From Agriotes lineatus (lineage: Eukaryota > Arthropoda > Insecta > Coleoptera > Elateridae): a stretch of 64,000 nt of DNA. Shown piece after piece: positions 37,561 to 47,900 of this stretch. How positions within the stretch are numbered: position 1 is the stretch's first letter; every line of letters starts with the position of its first letter. Under the pieces are notes generated by a model that made no database searches, was not told the origin of the DNA, and was given only the letters and a program-made list of their open reading frames with translations. The stretch lies in contig CALNHX010007448.1 of assembly GCA_940337035.1 (NCBI GenBank), positions 1 to 64,000 of the forward strand, written 5' to 3'. Position numbers and translations under genes: made by a program.

Positions 37561-38121
37561 TTGCGAATAAAACTCCTATAAAATTTTGAGAGTTGTCAAT
37601 TTGCAAAAATCTAGTAGACACTAGACACTAGATTTTGTATACAACATACAGAAAACTGTTTTTCATTTTCCAACGCAGTTAGCGAATTCAGCATTCCATT
37701 TCGGCAATTGAAAGCATTAGACATCTATGTCTAACATATATAAATATTACAAACAGTTCGATTGATCTAGTAATTTCTTTTACTATTTCGAGAAAAATGC
37801 AGCAGTTCATATTTCGCTTTATTTATTATTCAAGTTATCCGAGCTTCCTAAGAATTTTAAAAAATTAATATTTATGAATTATCACTTCATAAATAAGCAT
37901 TAAACTTTATTAGAGGCACTAGAATTATAGATTATATTACAAGAAAAACATGTTTAGTAATTTAACAGTTGGGGCTGCATAACGATATTGTTTTATAAGA
38001 TACTAATTTATTTTGACTGCTTTGATCTGTCTCAAAAATAGTCGTATTTTCATTAAAGAATGCTAATTCCGAAAATTTAATTTACTTAAGGAAGTTAGCA
38101 TCATCTTAATTTTTGTTATAG
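37561..38121. other. AT-rich DNA upstream of the candidate exon
   Basis: No gene or repeat is recognised. If the exon at 38122 is real, this is intron; it ends TTTTTGTTATAG, an acceptable 3' splice site. Confidence 0.4.
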
Positions 38122-38250
38122 AAACCGAAATCGGTCATGGTGGCAAAGGAGGACGAATCTGGAACGGAATATAATAGTTCTACTCGCCGTAGCTATTATC
38201 ATAATTGGAGCTCTCATAGTAGCCATGCTTATAATGAAATATGGAAAGCA
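38122..38250 (+). CDS. Candidate host exon: membrane anchor of an M13 (neprilysin-like) peptidase
   Basis: This 129-bp stretch lies between TTTTTGTTATAG and GTAAGTATT, both consensus splice borders. In frame 2 it is open throughout and encodes a basic, Trp-rich segment RSWWQRRTNLERN followed by about 22 hydrophobic residues (IIVLLAVAII.. to ..VAMLIM) and KYGK. A WW-x-RRT-x-LE-R motif directly before a single transmembrane helix is the usual N-terminal anchor of insect neprilysin/endothelin-converting-enzyme proteins, type II membrane zinc metallopeptidases with the catalytic domain outside the cell. No zinc motif is expected in this exon, and none of the other exons is visible, so introns here would be long and transposon-filled. 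Frame 1 is also open but gives no such pattern. It could be coincidence. Confidence 0.5.
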
Positions 38251-38308
38251 GTAAGTATTGTATTAAGTAACAATCCAGATTCTTAAGATTCTGAAAGTTT
38301 TATTGAAT

Positions 38309-38629
38309 TTATGAACGCTTAAAATTATAAATGTTAATATCGTTTCTCTTAACGCTTTTCACCAACATTACTTTGGGACAAGAGGAAGTTTTGCAATCAA
38401 TCCCGAACAGAATTTTAATATTTATCTGACCCGGCAAAGAATCATTACCTAGTTTATACTGAGAAGAACCATAATTTACGTTTAATTTCCTGAAAGCATG
38501 TCTGAAGCGTTGGTCAAAAGTTTTAACGCGAACTGTAACGCTTGTTTTATTACTTTCGAGTCGTTTTAACAAGAATTTATAGCAGACGGATAATTTCGTT
38601 TTGTGAAATTTTAAAATGCACTTGATCAC
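38309..38629 (-). CDS. Open reading frame of 106 codons, unknown
   Basis: It encodes a basic, Lys/Arg-rich protein (LLKRLESNKTSVTVRVKTFD.., NVNYGSSQYKLG) with no domain I recognise. It lies next to the candidate exon on the opposite strand. No promoter or splice context was identified. It may be chance or a fragment of an unrecognised mobile element. Confidence 0.15.
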   Translation of the reverse strand: MIKCILKFHKTKLSVCYKFLLKRLESNKTSVTVRVKTFDQRFRHAFRKLNVNYGSSQYKLGNDSLPGQINIKILFGIDCKTSSCPKVMLVKSVKRNDINIYNFKRS

Positions 38630-39179
38630 ATTATGCAGAAAACAGTGTTATAACGTAACCCTAACTTTTCATGATATTAAGTGTAATTAGACGAAAAGGT
38701 ATAAAATATCAAAATTCAAATAAAGCTGGAATTTGCAGGCGGACTAATATTGGTATTAATGCAGTTGCAGTAATCAGTAACAATTACTTACCAAATAAAG
38801 AATGTATACTTATTATAAGGTGATTGCCATATCAGCGTAAATATTTAATAAATAGATTACAAGAGTCAGTTCGATAATAAAATAACTGCCAACGGGTTTT
38901 GTTTATTTATTTATTTATTGTACCTACTATGTTATAAACGTTTCAGTTTAATGATTCCTTAGTTTTACTACATATATGTGAAAATGTGATGTCCCTCGGG
39001 ACTTAGAGAAAGGTTCGGCGGAGATGAGAAAGAGACAAAACAAAACACCTGTCAGGCCATTTTTATATTTTACCGATATGCTACCTGTTGGAGTAGTTTT
39101 GGTACAAAAATGACGAGTTTGCCTGTATATAGGTTCCTTTTCAGTCACATTGTCTCGTAGAGTACTTCAGCTAATTGCA

Positions 39180-39560
39180 TTCAAAATTCTAAATATTTGT
39201 CAGGCACGCAACTCTGCCCCGCTCGGGCTGTAGCCGTTTGATCGGCAGCTGCAGTTTGCTTCATTCCGTTTACATCAATTTTCAAAACATAGCCCGTGGG
39301 AGCGAGCGAGATAGGTCCCGAAAGTTTTGTTTTCAATGTCGTCGCGTTCTCTCTCACACGAGACAAGCTGCGTTGTGATTGGCTACATCTGCATGTCGCA
39401 GACAGCGCGTCTGGGCGCGAATCTCGGCTTAGCGTGTGTGTTCGTGCTGTTACAGCTTCATTACGATTTCTGTGTTGAGTCGGTTCTCGGCGAGCAGTGC
39501 AAGTGGCAGGATGTGTTTTGTGTGTTGGTGTGATGTCTTGGTCGATGGCATAAGCAGCTC
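39180..39560 (+). other. GC-rich CpG-containing segment, possible retroelement 5' region
   Basis: The G+C content jumps here (GCCCCGCTCGGGCTGTAGCC, GTCGCGTTCTCTCTCACACG, GCGCGTCTGGGCGCG). No protein family is visible in any frame. It precedes the 132-bp tandem repeats and the plus-strand RTE-like LINE, so it may be the promoter and 5' UTR of that retroelement. A host promoter is the alternative. Confidence 0.3.
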
Positions 39561-39831
39561 ATAATCATTGTTGAAGGCCTGTCTGGCTAATTGTTCCGTT
39601 TCCGGTTCGGGATCTGATCTACCAGTGGGCGCTGCATAATTCTTCCCGAGTAAATAAGGGACTCATTGGACGTCGCAGGTTTCCACCCACATTAGGTAGA
39701 ACGACAGCTATAGCGATTGGTGCTGTCCGCCTACTGCAACAACACTTCGCACGAGGCCAAGCCGCCAAAATCGAAGGCATAGTGCGCTCCTATATTTGTA
39801 CAATAATCGTGCATGTTTTGCTGTCAGCAGG

Positions 39832-40215
39832 TCCCTTTAAATGTATTAAATTAAGCATATTTGATATCCGCCGCCTAATCAAGGCATTGTACACTCATTT
39901 ATAAATTTAATCTTTGTATTACAAGCTCGGCCCGATCTTTGAATCATGTTTTGCCGTTAGCCGGTTCTTTAAATGTATTAAATTAAACTTATTTGCTATC
40001 CGCCGCCTAATCAAGGCGTTGTACACTCCTTTATAAATTTAATATTTGAGTTACAAGCTCGGCCCGATCTTTGAATCATGTTTTGCCGTCAGCCGGTTTG
40101 TTTAAATGTATTAAATTAAGCATATCTGCTACCCGCCGCCTAATCAAGGCGTTGTACACTCATTTATAAATTTTAACCTTTGTGTTACGATCCCGGCAAT
40201 ATCTTGGAAATTGTC
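39832..40215. repeat. Three 132-bp tandem repeats
   Basis: TTTAAATGTATTAAATTAA begins at 39836, 39968 and 40101. Each unit continues with CCGCCGCCTAATCAAGGC, TTGTACACTC and TTTATAAATTT. The first two units also share AAGCTCGGCCCGATCTTTG and ATCATGTTTTGCCGT. Tandem promoter-like units are common in 5' UTRs of non-LTR elements, and an RTE-like element lies downstream on the same strand. That link is inferred. Confidence 0.85.
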
Positions 40216-41129
40216 CGTTTATGTTTTTGCTGCAAGTCGGCGACGCCTATTATACGTTCATTTACTCGTACAGGGTTGAGTAATATTTTTAGATAAAGCG
40301 TCCTCAGCTGGGTTTTATTTCTTTTAGGTTTAGTCCATTATATGATGCGAGTTTGTTGAATATGCTGACCACGTCGGCACCGTTGTAATTTTCGGCCATA
40401 AGTTTGGCCTAATAGATCTGTTTACTGTATTTGACGTATGATTATCCCTTGTATTTATGCATGCTTGTTTACAGAGTGACTTAGTCATTGTGTCAAGATT
40501 GATGTAAGGTGAGGCCTGTAAGCGGTTAATAAGAGTTGCAGGTAGGTCGGCGCGCTTGTCGCTACACTGTGGTCTCCAGAGTTTTGTATCGAGTATTTCG
40601 CCCCGTTTAGCTTTCAAGGTTCGGTTAAGCGTGGGTAGAGATGGGCGCGTGAGTGATTTTTCGGTCACGTCACGCACGGTTCACGCTGGCTTTAAACAGT
40701 CACGTTCACGCACGTTCACGCTCACGTTCACTCACGTTCACGGCGTGACACGCCACTCACGACGTGACGCGCAGCTTTTATTTCAAAATTTAAATTCAGA
40801 TAGAACAGAATGTTCAAATTTAAAACCAATGAAAAAACCCTAAAGAGAACTAAAAATATGTTTTGCACCTGACACAGTTTACGTGATATTTTGCAATCAG
40901 AATAGTTGACATAAAAATAAAAAAATTAAAATTGACTACAATAACTTCGACAAGGGATAAATACTGATTTCTCGCAAATATATTTCTTGCAGCTGTCTTC
41001 CAAGACATTACTTTTAATACCAAAAGCTGTTATTGGAATTGACGTTTCCCTTATTGGTATGAGTACAGAAAGGTATATGTTGCTAGGCAACACTTTTAAT
41101 TCGTAGGTTTGAAAGTACTTTTACGTACA

Positions 41130-41480
41130 AGGATCAACATTTTCAGCTTTAAGGGGAGTATACAAAAAACATTACTTTTAATAGAATAATAATTTTATCT
41201 ACACAAGTACACAATAAATTGGTTTAAAATTAAAACGTAATCAACATTTTCAGTGTTAGGTAAGTCGAGTATACAAAACAAAATATTAGGTACTTTTCTA
41301 AAAATAAGTTCATCTAGACATCTACACAATACATTTCTGGTTTAATAATAAAACGTAATTAACATTTTCAGCGTTAGCCGAGTATAAAAAACAAACCATT
41401 ACTTTTATTAGAATAATAAGTTCATCTACACATCTAAACATTAAAATGTTGATTTAAAAATAATATGTAATCAACATTTT
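41130..41480. repeat. About 110-bp tandem repeats inside hAT copy A
   Basis: Units contain AACATTTTCAGCGTTA, GTATACAAAACA or GTATAAAAAACA, AATAATAAGTTCATCTACAC and a TTAAAATTAAAACGTAATC-like end. At least three full units and one partial unit are present. Read on the minus strand, each repeats the end of the transposase frame (AENVDYILFLNQ-like) and its 3' flank. The same array is in copy B at 59565-59905. Confidence 0.8.
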
Positions 41481-41489
41481 CAGCGTTAA

Positions 41490-41985
41490 GTCGAATTCTG
41501 CGCTCTTCTAAAATTCGCCCAGCTGTAGAAAATACTCTTTCGCTTGTAGCGGAACTTGCCGGTATGTTTAAAATTTCTCAAGTTTTTTTAACAGTAGCGC
41601 ATTTACACTGTTTTTCCAAAATCCTAAAATGTCATCTACATTTCCGAATTTTAACTTAACATACTAATTTAGTTCTGTTTCGACATCATCCTAATTACAT
41701 GTGCCATCGTCAGAGCTATCTCTAAGTGTAGAAAGATAAGAATCTGATGCTCATGTACCAGTTTTGAGTCGTTTGCTATGTATTTCATCATTATCATCTA
41801 TAGTTTTATTTGCATTATAATCTTCTCTTTTATGTGATGGTATGAACTTTAAGGATTTATAATTAGGGTCCAAAAATAAAACCACATAATGTAACTTGTT
41901 TGGCACAATTTGTGATTTAATGAATTTAAAAGTTGCTGCACCCTGCAGTTTTTTATTCGTTACTAAATATTTAACGTGAAACGTG
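41490..41985 (-). pseudogene. hAT transposase C-terminal remnant (copy A)
   Basis: Read leftwards from 41985, the frame gives the same protein as copy B: QQLLNVIKS, VALFLDPNYKSLKF and, after stops, IPASSATSERVFSTAGRILEERR. This is the hAT dimerisation region. The DNA-binding and catalytic N-terminal parts are absent, so the element is non-autonomous. Confidence 0.8.
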
Positions 41986-42429
41986 AATCACGTCTTGGAA
42001 ATTTTCATTCACGTTCACTCACGTTCACGTCACGATTTTCAAATATTAGTCACGTTCACGACGTGACACGCCGTGACACGACGTGACACGACTGTTTTCA
42101 CGTCACGCGCCCATCCCTAAGCGTGGGTTACCCAGATTGAATCTGGTGGCGCCCATTTATTCGGCAACATCCTACACATACCGTCAAGCTTGTCCTGTGG
42201 TGTACCGTTTCTAGGACCATACCCATCTCCCTGAGCGTATCAAGCCGTGGCATTTAGCCTGTTTTGTGCGATTTCTAGGGTAAGTGTAGACGTTTCCCGG
42301 ACATGGGTAAGTATTTGGCACCTCCTCACTTGTGAGTGTCGTTAAATCAGTTTGATACTGTAACACGCCTTAAAGTACCAGTAGATAAAGTAGACACATA
42401 TTAGAGAATATTGACACCAACTTTAAAGG

Positions 42430-44525
42430 ACCAGTGTTGGCACGACAAAGCTGCTGAACTTCAACTTTTAGCAGATACTCGCCAAATAGGATTGTTTTAC
42501 GAAAAGGTTAGAGGTACAGGATGAAAGGCGCCTTACAGGGAAGAACGAGATCAGATTCAGATGGCGTGAGCACTTTAGCAATCTACTGAACACTAAGAAC
42601 ACGGCAAACATTGACTACATATTTGGGGCTGGCGGATTTGGATTCAGCTCAAAACTTTCGAAATTCCTACAGTGAGAGAAGTAAGTATGGCCTTGGAGGA
42701 GATAAGTAGTGGTAAAACACCGGGGTACGATGTGGTGTCTGCGGAAATAATCAAGAAGGGCGGGGATGCACTGCTAATTGAACTGCACCAGCTAATATGC
42801 AAAATGTGGCATGAAGAAGCTGTGCCTGAAGAGTTTAAAGTGTCAATCATCTGCACTCCCTGCAAGACTAAAGGCGAACGCACCGACTGTAACTCGTATA
42901 GGGGTGTATCTTTATTGTCACAGCTGGAAAGGTCCTGGCAAAAGTCTTATTGAACGATTTACAACCTTTGGCGGATAAGATATTGCCTGAGTCGCAGTGT
43001 GGATCCGACCTCGTCGTGGCACGGTGGACGCAATTTTTATCATTCGCCAACTGCAGAAGAAAGACATAGAGGAGCATCAGGCTCGTCCACTTGAAGAAGG
43101 CTTTCGATCGTGTGACTCGGGAGGCCAGGGCCGTAGCTACAGGCTTGGGGGCCCTGGGGCAACAAATAATTATGGGGCCCCCATGTTATCTTCCCCTTTA
43201 CCTCTACATCACTTTCACTTAGTAAGACTTTTTTAATAGTGTTACTATTTGGTGATTTTTTTTCTGTTAAGATAGAAGAATGGGTATTTAAAACAGACAA
43301 AACACATATTTACTTCACATTGAGTTTAATATAAAACTGTATTTAACGTTTAAACAGGCTAAGTTTAGCTCAAAACTTTTTAAAGACAATTTCGTAAAAA
43401 AACTTCCTCCGTCTTCGGGGGCCCCTATGTTCGGGGGCCCTGGGGCACTGCCCCGGTTGCCCCGGTGGTAGCTACGGCCCTGCGGGAGGCCCTCTGGATA
43501 GTGCTTAGAATAGTGAGCTGCACACCAATATTTCTATCTACGATACGTCAGCTCCACGAAGGAGTGATAGAGTCTGTGTAGATGGAGACCTGACAGAGGA
43601 TTTTTGTGTCACAGAAGGAGTAAAATAAGATTATGTGCTGGAGCCATCGTTGTTTGCACTGTACTTTCCAATGATAATCAAGAAGGTTGTGAGAGGAATG
43701 TTTAAAGCAATACACATAAAGTATCGCTATGATAGTGGTTTGTTCAACTTACAACAGCTCCGAGCTGTCTCCAAAGTACAGTTGGCAAGGTGTATTGAAA
43801 TATTATAATGCAGACGATATATGCGTAGTTGCCAATTCAGAGAAGGAACTTCAGGAATGTGTTACAAGACTGAACAAGGCCTGTGTTAAGTTTGGCCTTT
43901 AACTGCACAAAAAACTAAAGTGATGCAGCTGAAAGGCAGAGGTGAAGGTGACAATCCACAGCCACTTAATATTCATATTGGTGAGACCCCTCTCCGTCAA
44001 ACCTTTGTCTTCAAATATCTTGGAAGTACCATATCAGCCGATGTCAAACTCGATATGGAAATAAATACCGGAATTTCTCAAGCTTCGGCAGCTTTTGGTC
44101 GATCGCAAAAAAACTTAAGTGCCATGATGCAAGGCTTTCAACCAAACAGTATGAAACAGTATACAAAGCAGCAGTCCTGGCAGCACTTTTATATGGCTCG
44201 GAGACCTTGTGTCTGTACAGACGCCATATTAAGATATTGGAACAATTTCATTTAAAATGCTTAATATCAATCATGCATATTAAGTGCAGAATAAGGAGAG
44301 TACAGATATTGAGGCTATACTAATACAGAGGCAGCTACGATGGTGTGAGCATATATTGAGAATGTTTGATATCAGACTTCCGAAATAGATGTAGTATGTC
44401 GAATTGCTTCATGGGGATCGCAAAGCTGGTGGGAAAACGTTCGGATATAAAGACAACAGCAAGCGGTATCTGACAAGATGCAGCATTTCTCCAAATACCT
44501 GGGTAGCCAAGGTATTACAACGAAG
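42430..44525 (+). pseudogene. RTE-like reverse transcriptase, degraded
   Basis: Blocks in order: DKAAELQLLADTRQIGLFYE.., RFRWREHFSNLLN (42540-42590), REVSMALEEISSGKTPGYDV (42669-42728), DCNSYRGVSLLS (42884-42919), RGTVDAIFIIRQLQ (43015-43056), then VHLKKAFDR continuing after the MITE as VTREALWIVLR. The first catalytic Asp of the VDLKKAFD block is His here. The second catalytic block reads YNADDICVVA (about 43801-43830), with an extra Asn. After several frameshifts come GETPLRQTFVFKYLGSTIS (43981-44037) and the C-terminal LRWCEHILR-like region to about 44525. It is inactive. Confidence 0.82.
43126..43482. mobile_element. 357-bp hAT-type MITE nested in the RTE-like LINE
   Basis: The termini are CAGGGCCGTAGCTAC (43126) and its exact inverse GTAGCTACGGCCCTG (ending 43482). 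They are flanked by CGGGAGGC on both sides (43118-43125 and 43483-43490), an 8-bp target duplication typical of hAT. Subterminal GGGGGCCCTGGGGCA repeats occur at both ends. The AT-rich core encodes nothing. Removing it with one duplication restores the reverse-transcriptase reading through FDRVTREALW, which proves the insertion was exact. Confidence 0.95.
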
Positions 44526-44548
44526 ACACTGGGGAAATTATCGTATGT

Positions 44549-44782
44549 AAAATCACAAGAGACGATAATTTTATCGATAAATGTGTCGAAAGCACTATTT
44601 TGCCTAGAAAGATTACGAGTGTAAATTGAAATCTTTATTTTCTGATAAAAACCCCGAGAGCGAAGCTCGAGGGGTTTTATCTTTGAAAATAAAGAGGACA
44701 ATTTAGACGAGTAATCTTGCTTAAGGCAAAAAGTGCTTAAGAACAAATTTATCAAGAAAAAATTACGTCGCGTGTGGTTTTT
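44549..44782. mobile_element. Palindromic foldback MITE
   Basis: The arms of about 110 bp match in inverse orientation: AAAGATTACGAGTGTAAATTGA against the inverse of CAATTTAGACGAGTAATCTTG, and TGATAAAAACCCCGAG against TCGAGGGGTTTTATC. They meet at a short GC-rich loop around 44660. The outer edge is near ACGATAATTTTATCGATAAATG and AAATTTATCAAGAAAAAATT. The GC stem with T run resembles a bacterial terminator but is part of this larger palindrome. Boundaries are approximate. Confidence 0.75.
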
Positions 44783-44960
44783 GTTGAGAATATTTCACGA
44801 ATAAAATACGAAAAGTTTCTGTATTTACATTAACTTTTTGACAATGACAATAACTTAACAAGAATTATAACATATAACATAATTATTATGATTAAATAAT
44901 GACATGTAATACCTACATTACTTACTTATTTAAAAAAACGGAAATATTGCTGAAATAGTA

Positions 44961-47900
44961 TTAGTTTGCATTAAATGTTTGGCAATTTATCGTACAATTT
45001 TGAAATATAATGGTAGGTTTTTCATTTTCATTAGTATCACCTATAGGCCAGTCAAATTAGATATTTACTTGACAAAAATACTACCTGAAAAGTGAGCATG
45101 TAGTTTTATAGAATAAATCACGTAGAATTGAATGAACTAGAAAGTAACAGCTGAATCAGTGGAGAAGTGATTCAAAATTGCGGTCAAAGTAATGAAAAAA
45201 CGGTTTTTTGCATATAAAAGAGCAAAAACGCTATAAATTTTTTCCAAAAAAAATTGGCTTATGTAGTTTAAAAAAACAAATAAATTAAGCTGTAGATGGT
45301 CAAAATCGATTAATTAGAAAAAAAGTTATCGCTAAAAAACCGCTAAAAATGACCGATTTTTCAATTGTTCTTAACTTTAAAAAAAAACCTATATAACGTT
45401 GAAATTATCAGAAAGCATAGTACTCGGTGAGCAAAAAACGCACGATTTAAAATTTGCAAAAATGTTGATTACTTTTTGCATAAATCATTTTTTTCGAAAA
45501 AAATACGTTTTCGCAGAAATTGATTTACTCAGCTTGCAGAAGTCGTACAGCAATCAGCATAGGCTTATTTTGTTTCGTAAGAGTTATACTACCACCCACA
45601 ATATGAGCGCGATTTTTCTTGTACTTGCAAATATGTGCAAATTTAATTTGAAGAGTGATCTTTTTTTAGGCGCACAAAATGTTGAATATTTTTGTCAATT
45701 TTAATTGTACCGAAATTTCATAAGCACCATTCGATAGCTGTCAACTTTGTACGAATGTAAATGCGCTTTTGTTTATTTTAACAACAAAGTACACATAAAC
45801 TTCAGATTAGTGGACTTTATAAGACTGGCTGTTAGTGTAATTATATATCACAGTCCCAGTGTGTCAAAGAATACTTGGTTGATATTTTGTCAATATATGT
45901 CTGGGTGGGCAATAAACTGCAGTAATAGTTATCTCATATGCAAGGGTTTGTACTTTGATAGATGTTTATATTACGTAACAATTACTTGTAAATAATTTGT
46001 TTAAATATATCTTATAATCCTATTTTTGATAAAAATATTTTTCACGTTTAATGACAGTTTAGAAATGAAATAATTAGTTGCTATAATTATTCTTCTAATA
46101 AATATTATGATTCTTATAATAATTATTAGAATCATTATAAACATTTAAAAAAGAAAAGATATTCTGAGTACATTGTGCAGGGCGAGTAAACGCCCAGTGG
46201 AGCGGCCTACTACTAGTTTCTCCCCACAACGAACACTACTTGCCACGGCACCGCTCTGAAGGGAACATACATTTTGCGACGCTTAATGTAAACCGGTTTG
46301 CAATAAATAATACACGGTCAATAATTGCGAAATAATTTTTATATTACACTAGAAGTCTTCAACTAAAGTGTGTGCAAATTTCAGCCGCTAATATTAATAA
46401 TTGAATGTGCAGCAATTTCAAACAAGAAAATTCCTCGGCTTCTATGGGTCGTACCTGAATCTTTTTTTAATTACGGAGAAAATTGGCAGCTATCGAATGG
46501 TGCTTATGTAATTTCGGTACAATTAAAATTGACAAAAATATTCAACATTTTGTGCGCGTAAAAGAAAGATCACTCTTCACATTAAATTTGCACATATTTT
46601 CAAGTGCAAAAAAATTTGCGCTCATATTTTGTGTGGTAGCATAACTCTTATGGAACAAAATAAGCCTATGCTGATTGCTGTACGACTTCTGCAAGCTGAG
46701 TAAATCAATTTCTGCGAAAACGTATTTTTTTCGAAAAAAATGATTTATGCAAAAAGTAATCAACATTTTTGCAAATTTTAAAATCGTGCGTTTTCTGCTC
46801 ACCGAGTACTATGCTTTCTGAAAAGTTCAACGTTATATAGGTTTGTTTTAAAAAGTTAAGAACAATTGAAGAATCGGTCATTTTTAGCGGTTTTTTAGGG
46901 ATAACTTTTTTTCTAATTAATCGATTTTGACAATCGACAGCTTAATTTATTTGTTTTTTTAAACTACATAAGCCTATTTTTACTTGGAAAAAATTCATCG
47001 CGTTTTTGCTCTTTTATATGCAAAAAACCGTTTTTTCATTACTTTGACCGCAATTTTGAATCACTTCTCCACTGATTCAGCTGTTACTTTTCAGTTCATT
47101 CAATTCTACGTGATTTGTTCTATAAAACTACATGCTCACTTTTCAGGTAGTATTTTTGTCAAAAAAACGAGATATTTTCGACAATTTGACTGGCCTACTA
47201 GCTCGTTAACTACATGCAATACGTTTGATGCGTTACTTGTTGACGCCGTCGTTGTTGTTTCTTGTACTATAGTAGTCTTTGTTGCACGTAACTCACTGAC
47301 TAGTTGCAAGTGGTGTTCGTCATCCATTTGTAAGTAGGGCCTTATTGAGGAGGCACTAGAATGTCCTGTTAATTGAATTAATTGCTGTTCACCTACACAT
47401 TTTTTTGCCAATTGAGATACTGCCGACGATCTAAAAATTAAAATATTTCGTCAGTAATTAGATATTAGTAAAAAATACGACATGCATTACCTTTTTGAGT
47501 GGTTCGTAATCTTTCTATTTGTAACATCTAGTCCAATTTTTTCAGCAGCCGTTTTCGTCCATTTTGAAATTTCATTTTTTCCCACAGGCATATTTTTATA
47601 CCAATATGAATTTTTGTAGTTTGAGTTGGGAGTTAAGAACATTCTATCGGTAGTTATATTGGATGTTCTTTTTTCCATTAACTTTTTAAACAATCTAACT
47701 GGACATTTTTCTGGGTGGTTTACGTTTGCAGTTAGCCATTTATTTTGAGAGCACTTTTTGTCCCCTCCTTGGCAAGTTTTCGTAAATAACGGGTTATAAA
47801 TAATCCGATTGGAACAACTACCATCATTTTTTCTCTCCTCTTGAAAAAACCGCGTCATACAATTCGTCGCTTCCCCTCCACGCCAGGCAAGCTCGTATGA

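Larger units (their letters stand above)
40636..42119 (-). mobile_element. Internally deleted hAT element (family 1, copy A), 8-bp target duplication
   Basis: A 1484-bp element has inverted termini TAGAGATGGGCGCGTGA and the inverse of TAGGGATGGGCGCGTGA. It is flanked by AGCGTGGG on both sides (40628-40635 and 42120-42127), a perfect 8-bp duplication. Both subterminal regions are dense arrays of CACGTTCACG/CGTGACACG motifs (40660-40772 and 41990-42105), likely transposase-binding sites. Inside, the minus strand keeps only the C-terminal end of a hAT transposase and tandem repeats of its 3' end. A second copy in the opposite orientation lies at 58868-60398. Confidence 0.93.
42400..44545 (+). 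mobile_element. RTE-like non-LTR retrotransposon, interrupted
   Basis: The plus strand carries a degraded reverse transcriptase from about 42400 to 44525. It is split by a 357-bp hAT-type MITE at 43126-43482. A second hAT element (40636-42119) lies just upstream, in what is probably the 5' part of the same retroelement. The 3' boundary is obscured by the foldback repeat starting near 44549. Protein blocks resemble the RTE-type elements of invertebrates; the clade is not proven. Confidence 0.8.

Noticed and set aside
44645..44682. Rho-independent terminator (GC stem followed by T)
   Set aside because: The window is eukaryotic, and the stem is the centre of a larger palindromic MITE.
45399..46802. 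Two similar open frames (45399-45704 plus, 46542-46802 minus) as a gene pair
   Set aside because: They are mirror images in the two arms of one foldback transposon. The similarity is explained by the inverted repeat, and the peptide has no known domain.
45041..47197. TA target duplication for the foldback element (mariner-type)
   Set aside because: Using TA leaves a stop at the recombinase joint. Using CTA restores the frame, so a 3-bp duplication is better supported.
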